Numbered from the stretch's first letter, positions 32,118 to 38,512 are shown. The stretch: DNA of 38,512 bases from Flavobacteriales bacterium UBA1112 (GCA_002313415.1 DCBH01000100.1:11548-50059); one strand, 5' to 3'. Notes: a model not told the origin generated them from the letters alone. A program made the numbers and translations.

Positions 32118-33023
32118 TTACGTGGTCATGCGGAGCATGTTCAACTCTTCCTTTGTCAAGTGTCGCCAATGTCCTCGGGGCAAATCTTTCTTGGTTAATG
32201 AACCATAAACGACCCGGTCTACTTTGACGACTTTGTGGCCGAGGTATTCCCACATGCGACGGACGATTCGGCTTCGATTGCTGTGGATTTCCATCCCAAT
32301 TTCATGAGGGTCGTTTTTGACAAATGCCACCTCTTTCGCTTTGACGAACCCTTGGTCCAGCACAAACCCCTCTAGCATTTTCTCAAGTTCCTCGGGTTTG
32401 GCTTTCTTGGCCAAGGTGATGTGATAAAGCTCGCGGAGCCCCACCTTGGGATGGTTGAGGCGCTTGGCCAATTCCCCGTCATTGGTGAAAAGAATGAGAC
32501 CTGTGCTTTCTTTTTCGATTCGGTCCACGGGGTATATCCTTTCCTTGCAGGCCTTTTTGATGAGGTCTCCTACGCTTCGACGACCGCTTGGGTCGTTCTC
32601 GATGCCGAGGAAGTTTTTGGGTTTGTTGACCAAAACATAGCGCATGGTTTCAGGGCGAATGGTGTCGCCTTCTACGCGAACGAGGTCATTCACAGGGTCC
32701 ACCTTGAATCCGAGCTCGGTGATGACTTTGTCATTGACGCTGACCACTCCAGCACCAATCATCACGTCAGCTTCGCGCCGTGAGCATACGCCAGCTTGTG
32801 CGATGTAACGGTTGAGGCGCATGGTTGCGGTGGAGTCTGGCACGGGAGCAAAATTGAGCTTGGGCTTTTGGGGTCCTCTGCGTCCCGCGAATTTGCCCCC
32901 GGGGCGAGACACGGATGAGCGTTGTCCACCACGCGCTTTGGGAGATTTCGCGCTGCCACTTCGTCGGCCAGCACTTCCCTTGCGGGCGCCTCCTCGGCGG
33001 CCTTGGTCAGGGTTCTGTTTCAT
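32118..33023 (-). CDS. rluB: RluB/RsuA-family pseudouridine synthase-like protein with altered catalytic residue
   Basis: This is a 301-residue protein. A basic, disordered N-terminal tail (1-60, rich in Arg, Gly, Lys) precedes an S4 RNA-binding domain (MRLNRYIAQAGVCSRREAD, about 68-110) and an RsuA/RluB catalytic domain. These enzymes isomerise uridine in 23S or 16S rRNA. The active-site block is normally GRLDxxTxGLLLLTNDG; here it is VDRIEKESTGLILFTNDG, so the position of the invariant catalytic Asp is Glu170, and the preceding Gly is Asp167. The rest of the frame is intact. Activity may be lost or changed. Located downstream of yraN and upstream of the GT2 gene. Confidence 0.88.
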   Translation of the reverse strand: MKQNPDQGRRGGARKGSAGRRSGSAKSPKARGGQRSSVSRPGGKFAGRRGPQKPKLNFAPVPDSTATMRLNRYIAQAGVCSRREADVMIGAGVVSVNDKVITELGFKVDPVNDLVRVEGDTIRPETMRYVLVNKPKNFLGIENDPSGRRSVGDLIKKACKERIYPVDRIEKESTGLILFTNDGELAKRLNHPKVGLRELYHITLAKKAKPEELEKMLEGFVLDQGFVKAKEVAFVKNDPHEIGMEIHSNRSRIVRRMWEYLGHKVVKVDRVVYGSLTKKDLPRGHWRHLTKEELNMLRMTT

Positions 33024-33030
33024 GATGACG

Positions 33031-33038
33031 CAAAGGTA
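33031..33038 (-). promoter_or_regulatory. -7 box for the RluB-like gene
   Basis: TACCTTTG on the minus strand is an exact match to TAnnTTTG, 7 bases before the ATG at 33023, within the 30-base gap after yraN. No TTG lies at the expected distance. Confidence 0.45.
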
Positions 33039-33053
33039 CGTCGCGGAACGAGG

Positions 33054-33482
33054 TCACCGCAGGGCACACCATAAAGTGCTGCGAGGCTTTGGTCGGGAAA
33101 ATCCATCGAACGCAGAGGTTAGGTGACTTACGCGTGGCAAGCCCCCCGGCTCAATCATCACCCACCAAAGGTCAAATCGACAATCGATGTCTCGAAAGCC
33201 ATTTTGCTTGATGTAAGCGTGGGCAGCGCGCACAATTCGTTGTTGTTGGCCTAGTGAGGGAAGCTGCGGCGTTGTCTTCAGTGAATCGGATGGAACAACG
33301 CACCCGGTCCGGCATTTGACCTCGTGGAAGATGATTTGCCCTGCAAGGGTGGAAATCACATCAATCTCACAGCGATGCCACCGCCAATTGCGCTCCAATA
33401 TGCGGTGACCACGGTCTTCCATTCGCGTCACTGCAAAATCCTCTCCGAGTTGTCCGGTCCGGGTGCGGCTTTCCAAAACCAT
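33054..33482 (-). CDS. yraN: YraN family protein (UPF0102)
   Basis: This 142-residue protein belongs to UPF0102/YraN, a restriction-endonuclease-like fold of unsettled function, with suggested links to DNA processing. The nuclease-type pattern is visible: GQLGEDFAVTR (Glu14), the loop EID (39-41) and the core strand IIFHEVKCRTG with E54-V-K56. These acidic and lysine residues match the E...D...ExK arrangement. Length is slightly above the usual 115-130 because of a C-terminal tail. It is followed by the RluB-like gene 30 bases away. The 81-base gap upstream holds nothing recognisable. Confidence 0.88.
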   Translation of the reverse strand: MVLESRTRTGQLGEDFAVTRMEDRGHRILERNWRWHRCEIDVISTLAGQIIFHEVKCRTGCVVPSDSLKTTPQLPSLGQQQRIVRAAHAYIKQNGFRDIDCRFDLWWVMIEPGGLPRVSHLTSAFDGFSRPKPRSTLWCALR

Positions 33483-33563
33483 GACGCAATGTTCGCCACA
33501 TTTTGGCTTGTAAATCAGCGCAATTCAGCAATGACACTCGGGAGTTGACTCACGGTCCGTAAG

Positions 33564-34436
33564 TCAGCGCAACACGAGGTCTGTCTTGCCGATGACCGTG
33601 GCACCCTCAAGAATTTCCACGAGATACGTTCCCGGGCGATAGGGCTCGAGGACGTTGTCGTTGGGATATTCGTAAAACACGCATGCATCAAGCCGTTCGC
33701 GGGCATAGTCAATCGTTCGCGACGCACTGAAGTCGTCGTTGCCTTCCGAATTTGGAAGCACGGCTCCCTCGTCGTCGGTGATCCTCAAATGCAATGTTTT
33801 GTCGCCCACTGGCGCGATGCGGTTTTCAAGTATGGTGAAGCACACGCGGAGCATGTCGCTGCGGTCTGCGCGGTCTGTGTCTCGCTGACGTCCGGAGGAA
33901 AGCACACGAACTCCCGTCGGGTTGAATTCGGCAACTTGCAGGGTTTGCCCAGCTTCCAACATGTCTTCCATGTTCTCCTGGCGCTCTACAAGGGTTGCGT
34001 TTTCCTGTGACACGGCTTCCATCTGCTCCTTCATGGCCAGGTTCTCGTCGAGCAGTGCCAAGTTCATCTGATTGAGGGAGTCGATGGTTCCGATGTATCC
34101 TTTCATGATGCTGCGCAGGGTCTCAGCTTCTTTTTTCAGTTTGGCAACCTCCCAGTATCCATTTTTTACTTTGGTAAGCAAACCGTCAATGCGCTCTTGC
34201 TGAGCAGCGAGTTCGGCCACCATCATGCTGTTTTCCGTTTCAAGCGTATCGTAGGAGAAGCGCATTTTTTCCAGGTCCAAGATGAGCTGATCTTTCTCCA
34301 GAGTAAGCCCGGCCTTGTCGCTGTTCAAGGCGCGAATGGCCGTGTTGCGCGCCGACAATTGAAAGCCCAAATACCCGACCGCAAGTGCGAGTGTGGCGAC
34401 GACGATGAGCCAGGTTTTTTGAGACATTTCAGGCAT
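33564..34436 (-). CDS. Membrane-anchored coiled-coil protein, function unknown
   Basis: This is a 290-residue protein. An N-terminal membrane helix (WLIVVATLALAVGYLGFQL, about 9-27) is followed by a long coiled coil (about 30-165) with heptad-like Leu/Ile/Met and charged residues. A C-terminal globular part of about 115 residues (VRVLSSGRQRD, then LRVCFTILEN and GTYLVEIL) looks like a small beta-sandwich. Similar proteins occur in Bacteroidota and are sometimes misnamed chromosome partitioning proteins, but no ATPase motif is present. A structural or scaffold role in the envelope is the most that can be inferred. It is divergent from the sugar dehydrogenase gene. Confidence 0.75.
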   Translation of the reverse strand: MPEMSQKTWLIVVATLALAVGYLGFQLSARNTAIRALNSDKAGLTLEKDQLILDLEKMRFSYDTLETENSMMVAELAAQQERIDGLLTKVKNGYWEVAKLKKEAETLRSIMKGYIGTIDSLNQMNLALLDENLAMKEQMEAVSQENATLVERQENMEDMLEAGQTLQVAEFNPTGVRVLSSGRQRDTDRADRSDMLRVCFTILENRIAPVGDKTLHLRITDDEGAVLPNSEGNDDFSASRTIDYARERLDACVFYEYPNDNVLEPYRPGTYLVEILEGATVIGKTDLVLR

Positions 34437-34642
34437 GACGATGGGGTTTCAAGGGACGAAGTTCGTAGACGGACGACATGACACGTGCGCAGAGCACCGT
34501 TCACTCAAAGATGCACCGAGATGACAAGGCATTTCGACTGCAATTCAACGAGTTCACCACCCAATCATTGTGGGAAACTTCGCCACACTCAAGGCGGTCT
34601 CTCAGTTTTGGCGTACTTTATGAAAACCAAAAACCGCGCCTC

Positions 34643-36037
34643 ATGATTCGTCAATTTGCCCTTGGTGGCGCCCTCATCGCTGCATTTGTCTCTCTCGAGC
34701 CCATTTGCGCTCAGGACACGTTTCAAGTGGGAAACACCACACTCACAGCCACCAATGTGGCATCAGGAATCCAACTTCCATGGGAAATTCTGTGGGGTCC
34801 AGATGATTTTTTGTGGGTGACGAGCAGGCCGGGAACCGTGTATCGAATCAACCCCGAGACGGGTGCGACGTCGACGGTATTGACCAAGTCGGTGACCAAC
34901 AACGGCACAGGTGAGCCCGGGATGCTGGGCATGGCCATGCATCCCGAATGGGAGACGACCCCAAAAGTGTTCATCGTCTACACCACGGGCCCGACTTGGA
35001 ATGGCACAGAACGCCTCTCGGCATTTGATTGGAACGGTTCGTCGTTGGTCAACGAAGAGATTTTGTTGACCCTTTCCGCTGGGGGCATTCACAATGGAAG
35101 CCGCCTGTTGGTGTTGCCAGACAACACGTTGCTGATGACCACAGGTGATGTGGGGGATTCCGGGGCGCACAGTCAAAATTTGAGCAGCCTCAATGGCAAA
35201 GTCCTACGAATCAATCTCGATGGGACTGTGCCCGCTGACAATCCGACGCCAGGGAGCTACGTCTACAGCTATGGCCACCGCAACCCCCAAGGTTTGGCGA
35301 TGGGCCCGGGCGGCATCATTTACAGTTCTGAGCACGGACAGAGCAACGACGATGAGGTGAACATCATTCAGCCGGGACGCAATTATGGCTGGCCCAATGT
35401 TCAAGGGATGTGCAACACTTCGAGCGAGAACAGCTTTTGTGCCGCGAACAATGTCGTGGAGCCCATTGACACGTTCTCGCCTTGCGCGGCGGTGAATGGG
35501 TTGACGTGGTACAATCATCCAGCCATTCCAGAATGGCAGAATTGCCTGCTGTTGTCGGTGATGGGTGGGTTTGCACTCGATGACAAGCGCTTGAGCGTGC
35601 TGTCAATGTCTGAGGATGGCATGACTGTGACGGGAGAGACACAGTGGTTTGCGAGCTACGGTCAGCGCATTCGCGATGTGGCCGTGAATCCAACGACAGG
35701 AGCGGTGTACCTTGCCTTCAATGGACCTTCCTACCCAGGGTCGGGCCCCAACATCATCAAGGAATTTCGCAACCTGGATTACGTCCCGGTGACGAATGTC
35801 GCGGGGTGCCAATATCCGGGCGCGTTGAATTACAATGCCAACGCAACGCAAGACGACAATTCTTGTCAGTTTGCAGGCTGTACAGATCCCGAGGCGCTGA
35901 ATTACGTGCCTTGGGCCAATGTGACAACGGAGTGCATGTACACGGCACCTTGTCCTGAGGACGTGAACGGAGACGGTGCGACGACCGTGGCGGACATGTT
36001 GCTTGTGCTCGGGGCTTTTGGCGATGCGTGCAACTGA
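34643..36037 (+). CDS. Secreted PQQ-type sugar dehydrogenase with C-terminal half-dockerin
   Basis: This 464-residue protein is a glucose/sorbosone dehydrogenase family beta-propeller. The start at ATG 34643 (MIRQFALGGALIAAF) begins a signal peptide ending near PICAQ; the open frame upstream lacks support. Core motifs of soluble PQQ-dependent glucose dehydrogenase are present: GHRNPQGLAMGPGG (His212), SSEHGQSNDDEVN and GRNYGWPNVQG. It would oxidise sugars or alcohols outside the cytoplasm and pass electrons on. The C-terminus has two Cys-rich repeats (389-409 and 413-434) and one EF-hand dockerin repeat (436-464). It is 48 bases upstream of the lysyl-oxidase-like gene, with no terminator between them, so probably co-transcribed. 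Confidence 0.88.
   Translation: MIRQFALGGALIAAFVSLEPICAQDTFQVGNTTLTATNVASGIQLPWEILWGPDDFLWVTSRPGTVYRINPETGATSTVLTKSVTNNGTGEPGMLGMAMHPEWETTPKVFIVYTTGPTWNGTERLSAFDWNGSSLVNEEILLTLSAGGIHNGSRLLVLPDNTLLMTTGDVGDSGAHSQNLSSLNGKVLRINLDGTVPADNPTPGSYVYSYGHRNPQGLAMGPGGIIYSSEHGQSNDDEVNIIQPGRNYGWPNVQGMCNTSSENSFCAANNVVEPIDTFSPCAAVNGLTWYNHPAIPEWQNCLLLSVMGGFALDDKRLSVLSMSEDGMTVTGETQWFASYGQRIRDVAVNPTTGAVYLAFNGPSYPGSGPNIIKEFRNLDYVPVTNVAGCQYPGALNYNANATQDDNSCQFAGCTDPEALNYVPWANVTTECMYTAPCPEDVNGDGATTVADMLLVLGAFGDACN
35807..35944 (+). repeat. Two tandem CTDxxAxNYxPxA-type repeats (protein level) in the sugar dehydrogenase
   Basis: Residues 389-409 (CQYPGALNYNANATQDDNSC) and 413-434 (CTDPEALNYVPWANVTTECM) are two copies of the same Cys-rich unit. 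The second has lost the DDGSC ending. They sit directly before the single dockerin repeat. Confidence 0.8.
35948..36034 (+). repeat. Single-EF-hand dockerin-like tail of the sugar dehydrogenase
   Basis: Residues 436-464 read PCPEDVNGDGATTVADMLLV and then LGAFGDACN. This is one EF-hand repeat, half a typical dockerin, and ends FGxxCN like the other two proteins. Confidence 0.8.
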
Positions 36038-36085
36038 TCGAGTGAGACAACTGAATTTTAGACGATAACAACCAAACTGGAACGA

Positions 36086-38425
36086 ATGACAAACTCAGTG
36101 AAACTCTTTGCGGCCTGTGCGGCTTTCTCGCTGACCTTGGGATTGCACTTCGACACATCTGCCCAATGCGGTGAAGGCCAATCGGAGGTCGTGGTGGAAA
36201 TTTTGACGGACAATTATCCAGGTGAAATCACATGGACCCTGTCCAACGCCAACGGAGAATTGCTTTCTGGAGGACCTTACAACTCCTCGGGAACGTTTTA
36301 CTCTGACTCGGTTTGCATTGACAACGCAGAGGAATACCCCTGCCTCCAGTTTGTGATCAACGACAGTTACGGGGACGGCATCTGTTGTGGTTACGGCCAA
36401 GGGGCATACACACTGTATTTGGATGGTGAAGCTGTGGCTACCGGGGGAAACTACGGTCAACAGGACATCGTGCAGTTTGATTGTGCGCCTGGTGCCACGT
36501 GCAATGATGCTGTGATTCTGACTGAGGGCGACTATGGTGTTGTCAGTCAATCGGGGGACAATTTTTGGTATTCCTTTACCCCACCCGCCAACGGCATGTA
36601 TGAATTTAGCTCTTGTGGCGCCGCATGCAACACCACCCTTTACATCTACGACTATTGCAACATGGGCAATTTCGACGACACCAACGAAGGGTCCATTTAC
36701 TACGATGACAATCAGGGAGGTTGTGATGAAGAGGCGACGCTGACCATTTTGTTGGAGGGCGGGGAACAGTACTGGATTCGTTTTGCTTCGTTGGATGGCA
36801 GCTGCGGAGGGTTTGATTGGTCGTTTGATTACGCAGGTCAGCCTACTGGATGCACGGACTCCACCGCCTGCAACTACAGCCCCTCAGCAGAAGTGGATGA
36901 TGGCTCTTGCGTGTACGAGGGAGACCCGACGTGTACGGGCCCTGACTTGATTGTTTTGGGTGACGTGGTCTCAAGCAGTCTGTACAGCACGACCATGAAC
37001 GTCAGCCAAACCGATTGCTACATCGAAGAGGGTTGTTTGAATGGATTTGGTGAACGCGAGCTCATCCGATTTACCACCCACATCAAAAACATTGGCGAAC
37101 TCGATTATTACATAGGCACCACTTCGCAAGCTGAGGAAACAGGTCAGTTTGAGTGGGGCAATTGCCACAATCACTGGCATTATCAAGGGTATGCGAAATA
37201 CGATCTCTATACCATGGATGGTGCTTTGATTCCCATCGGTTTTAAGAACGGATTTTGCGTGATGGATTTGGAGTGCAGCGACGGAGGCTCGTACACCTAT
37301 GGTTGCTCCAACATGGGCATTGCCGCGGGGTGTGGCGACATCTACTCCAGTGGGCTGAGTTGTCAGTGGATTGATGTCACGGATGTGGAGGATGGGCAGT
37401 ACCGCTTGGTTGTGCGGGTGAATTGGGATTACGATCCAGACGCCTTGGGGCGATACGAAACCAACACTGAAAACAATTGGGCAGTGGTTTGCATCGAACT
37501 CGATCGCTCGGGAGGAGATCTCGAGACCATCATTCTCACAGATTGTCCGACGTTTACGGATTGCGCCGGCGACCAATTTGGGACCGCCTTGCTCGATTGC
37601 AACGGGGAGTGTGGCGGGGTGGCGATCATCGGTGACTTGAATGATGATTTGACGCAAAACTTGGCGGACGCGGAGATGTATGTGGAAGGGATCCTAGGCA
37701 ATGACTTGACGCCCGCCAACTGCAACGACATCAATGGAGATGGGGCTCTGACAGTTGCAGATGCAGCTTTTATGGCGGATTGCCAGTGGTGGAATGAAGC
37801 TCACACGGATCCCGACTCGACAGGTGTACACAGCCATTGTGAGTTTCCTGTGAATGACATCACCAACCCGTTTGACTTGACTCACCTGACCATTGCAGAC
37901 GTCAACTGGGATGAGCAGTATCTCGACGTTCATGTGAAAAATCCAGACGCTCGGATTTTGGGATATCAACTTGAATTCGATGGGTTGCAAATCAGCCAAA
38001 CGGCAAGCTTGGTCGAAGGCGCATATGCTGGGGTACCCTCGCACGCACCTGGAGGATCGCAGGTGATGACGGTGAGTTATGATGGCAGCACCATTCCGAA
38101 GAATATCGAATACGTGCCCCTTTTGAGGGTGTACTGGATTGGAAGCGCCAATGGCATGGTGTGTCTCTCAGGCTACACGGAGGTGGTCAACGACTTCTTG
38201 CAGAAGACAATGATTAACCTGGAGAACCCTTGTCAGGAGCAAAGTGACCAGCCGTGTCCAGGAGACATGGACGGCGATGGCTTGGTGTCGGTGTCAGACG
38301 TGTTGAATGTGTTGAGTGAATTTGGTTGTGAAACCAAATGTTCCATGGACATCAACGGCGATGGATCGACCAACGTGACCGACGTCCTTCTTGTGCTTTC
38401 GGCATTTGGTACAGCTTGCAACTGA
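36086..38425 (+). CDS. Secreted lysyl-oxidase-like multidomain protein with cohesin-like and dockerin-like modules
   Basis: This is a 779-residue exported protein (signal peptide ending near DTSAQ, residue 27). Domains in order: a SYGDGICC-type beta domain (30-133), a PPC-like domain (FWYSFTPPANGMYEFSSC), a CTDSTACNY repeat (256-277), a lysyl oxidase domain (about 290-500), a dockerin-like segment (516-570), a cohesin-like segment (about 602-715) and a C-terminal dockerin (724-779). The oxidase core has CHNHWH (His361, 363, 365), Lys387 in GFKNGFC and Tyr420 in GCGDIYSSG, followed by CQWIDVTDV. These match the human LOX copper ligands and the Lys320/Tyr355 cofactor pair. It would oxidise protein lysines or other amines to aldehydes outside the cell. 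The substrate is unknown. Confidence 0.87.
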   Translation: MTNSVKLFAACAAFSLTLGLHFDTSAQCGEGQSEVVVEILTDNYPGEITWTLSNANGELLSGGPYNSSGTFYSDSVCIDNAEEYPCLQFVINDSYGDGICCGYGQGAYTLYLDGEAVATGGNYGQQDIVQFDCAPGATCNDAVILTEGDYGVVSQSGDNFWYSFTPPANGMYEFSSCGAACNTTLYIYDYCNMGNFDDTNEGSIYYDDNQGGCDEEATLTILLEGGEQYWIRFASLDGSCGGFDWSFDYAGQPTGCTDSTACNYSPSAEVDDGSCVYEGDPTCTGPDLIVLGDVVSSSLYSTTMNVSQTDCYIEEGCLNGFGERELIRFTTHIKNIGELDYYIGTTSQAEETGQFEWGNCHNHWHYQGYAKYDLYTMDGALIPIGFKNGFCVMDLECSDGGSYTYGCSNMGIAAGCGDIYSSGLSCQWIDVTDVEDGQYRLVVRVNWDYDPDALGRYETNTENNWAVVCIELDRSGGDLETIILTDCPTFTDCAGDQFGTALLDCNGECGGVAIIGDLNDDLTQNLADAEMYVEGILGNDLTPANCNDINGDGALTVADAAFMADCQWWNEAHTDPDSTGVHSHCEFPVNDITNPFDLTHLTIADVNWDEQYLDVHVKNPDARILGYQLEFDGLQISQTASLVEGAYAGVPSHAPGGSQVMTVSYDGSTIPKNIEYVPLLRVYWIGSANGMVCLSGYTEVVNDFLQKTMINLENPCQEQSDQPCPGDMDGDGLVSVSDVLNVLSEFGCETKCSMDINGDGSTNVTDVLLVLSAFGTACN
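36851..36916 (+). repeat. CTDxxAxNYxPxAxxDDGSC repeat (protein level), copy in the lysyl-oxidase-like protein
   Basis: Residues 256-277 start CTDSTACNYSPSAEVDDGSC. The copy is here internal, between the PPC-like domain and the oxidase domain, not next to the C-terminal dockerin. Confidence 0.85.
37631..37798 (+). repeat. Internal dockerin-like segment of the lysyl-oxidase-like protein
   Basis: Residues 516-571 hold two EF-hand-like units: GDLNDDLTQNLADAEMYVEG and, after a linker, DINGDGALTVADAAFMADC. The spacing is longer than in the C-terminal dockerin, and the first loop is degenerate (DLNDDL). Confidence 0.65.
38255..38422 (+). repeat. C-terminal dockerin-like domain of the lysyl-oxidase-like protein
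   Basis: Residues 724-779 hold CPGDMDGDGLVSVSDVLNVL with SEFGC, then MDINGDGSTNVTDVLLVLSA with FGTACN at the end. Both EF-hand loops keep all calcium ligands. The length is 56 residues, the same as in the FG-GAP protein. Confidence 0.88.
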
Positions 38426-38460
38426 TTAGCGTTGCGACATCGGCTTGACTGAAGTCAGGC

Positions 38461-38496
38461 AAAAAGCCCCTCGCCTGATTCAGGCGGGGGCTTTTT
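38461..38496 (+). terminator. Rho-independent terminator after the lysyl-oxidase-like gene
   Basis: AAAAAGCCCC-T-CGCCTGA pairs with TCAGGCG-GGGGCTTTTT: 17 pairs with one bulged T (38471) and a tiny loop, whose apical pairs probably open. The A-tract and T-tract at the two feet mean it could stop transcription from either side. It starts 35 bases after the stop codon. Confidence 0.9.
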
Positions 38497-38512
38497 GGTT
38501 GGGCCTTGGTTG

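Noticed and set aside
31096..32208. 370-codon open frame across pyrC and the GT2 gene on the opposite strand
   Set aside because: Both minus-strand genes have clear family motifs; the plus-strand translation has none.
34437..34642. 206-base gap between the coiled-coil gene and the sugar dehydrogenase, including an in-frame upstream extension from 34478
   Set aside because: No tRNA, repeat or clear promoter was found. The upstream extension lacks signal-peptide character, and the ATG at 34643 starts a proper one.
36971..37657. 228-codon minus-strand frame inside the lysyl-oxidase-like gene
   Set aside because: The plus-strand frame has the copper and cofactor residues; the antisense frame shows no motif.
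1..38512. Defence system, prophage, transposon or CRISPR array
   Set aside because: No integrase, transposase, repeat-spacer array, restriction or toxin-antitoxin gene was recognised on either strand.

Overview
The window is a dense, mostly housekeeping stretch of chromosome from a Bacteroidota bacterium, most likely a Flavobacteriales-type and probably aquatic lineage. The evidence is a secreted metallopeptidase with a type IX secretion (T9SS) C-terminal domain, lipoproteins of the Bacteroidota-restricted families DUF4270, DUF4837 and DUF4296 in their usual neighbourhoods, TAnnTTTG-type promoter boxes rather than Shine-Dalgarno sites, and three secreted proteins with CTDxxAxNYxPxAxxDDGSC repeats and dockerin-like C-termini. 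I cannot name the genus. No tRNA, rRNA, insertion sequence, phage gene or CRISPR array was seen, and no gene-free stretch exceeds 300 bases (the longest is about 206 bases, 34437-34642).

Layout. 1-4560: ATP synthase genes atpB (5'-truncated by the window edge), E, F, H, A and G; atpD and atpC are not here. 4606-6048: NtrY-like histidine kinase. 6028-7869 (minus): cyclase-family hydrolase and an outer-membrane beta-barrel protein, separated by a strong terminator. 7999-12035 (minus): glmS, a DUF4270 lipoprotein and a half-length starch-synthase-like protein. 12132-15546 (plus): panC, tatA, a LysM lytic transglycosylase and a DUF4837 lipoprotein. 15547-18069 (minus): M1 peptidase with T9SS signal. 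18098-23725 (plus): SlyD-like isomerase, thiL, asnB, a GT4 glycosyltransferase and a nitronate monooxygenase/FabK-like flavoprotein. 23826-26681 (plus): FG-GAP/ASPIC-UnbV dockerin protein. 26683-28497 (minus): uvrC. 28534-29556 (plus): NAD-dependent epimerase. 29541-34436 (minus): DUF4296, dihydroorotase, a dolichol-phosphate-mannose-synthase-like GT2, an RluB-like protein, YraN and a coiled-coil membrane protein. 34643-38425 (plus): a PQQ-type sugar dehydrogenase and a lysyl-oxidase-like protein, both ending in dockerin-like domains, closed by a terminator.

The most interesting part is the right end. The last gene encodes a secreted multidomain protein whose centre matches animal lysyl oxidase: the copper-binding HxHxH, the Lys and Tyr that form the lysine tyrosylquinone cofactor, and the cysteine pattern are all present. 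The same polypeptide carries a cohesin-like segment between two dockerin-like segments. It follows a quinoprotein sugar dehydrogenase with the same C-terminal signature. A third protein at 23826-26681 ends the same way. Together they suggest a set of extracellular proteins that use a dockerin-like tail in place of the T9SS tail. Other points of note are an RluB-like protein whose catalytic Asp is Glu, four convergent gene pairs that touch or overlap with no spacer, and divergent promoters packed into 28-97 bp.
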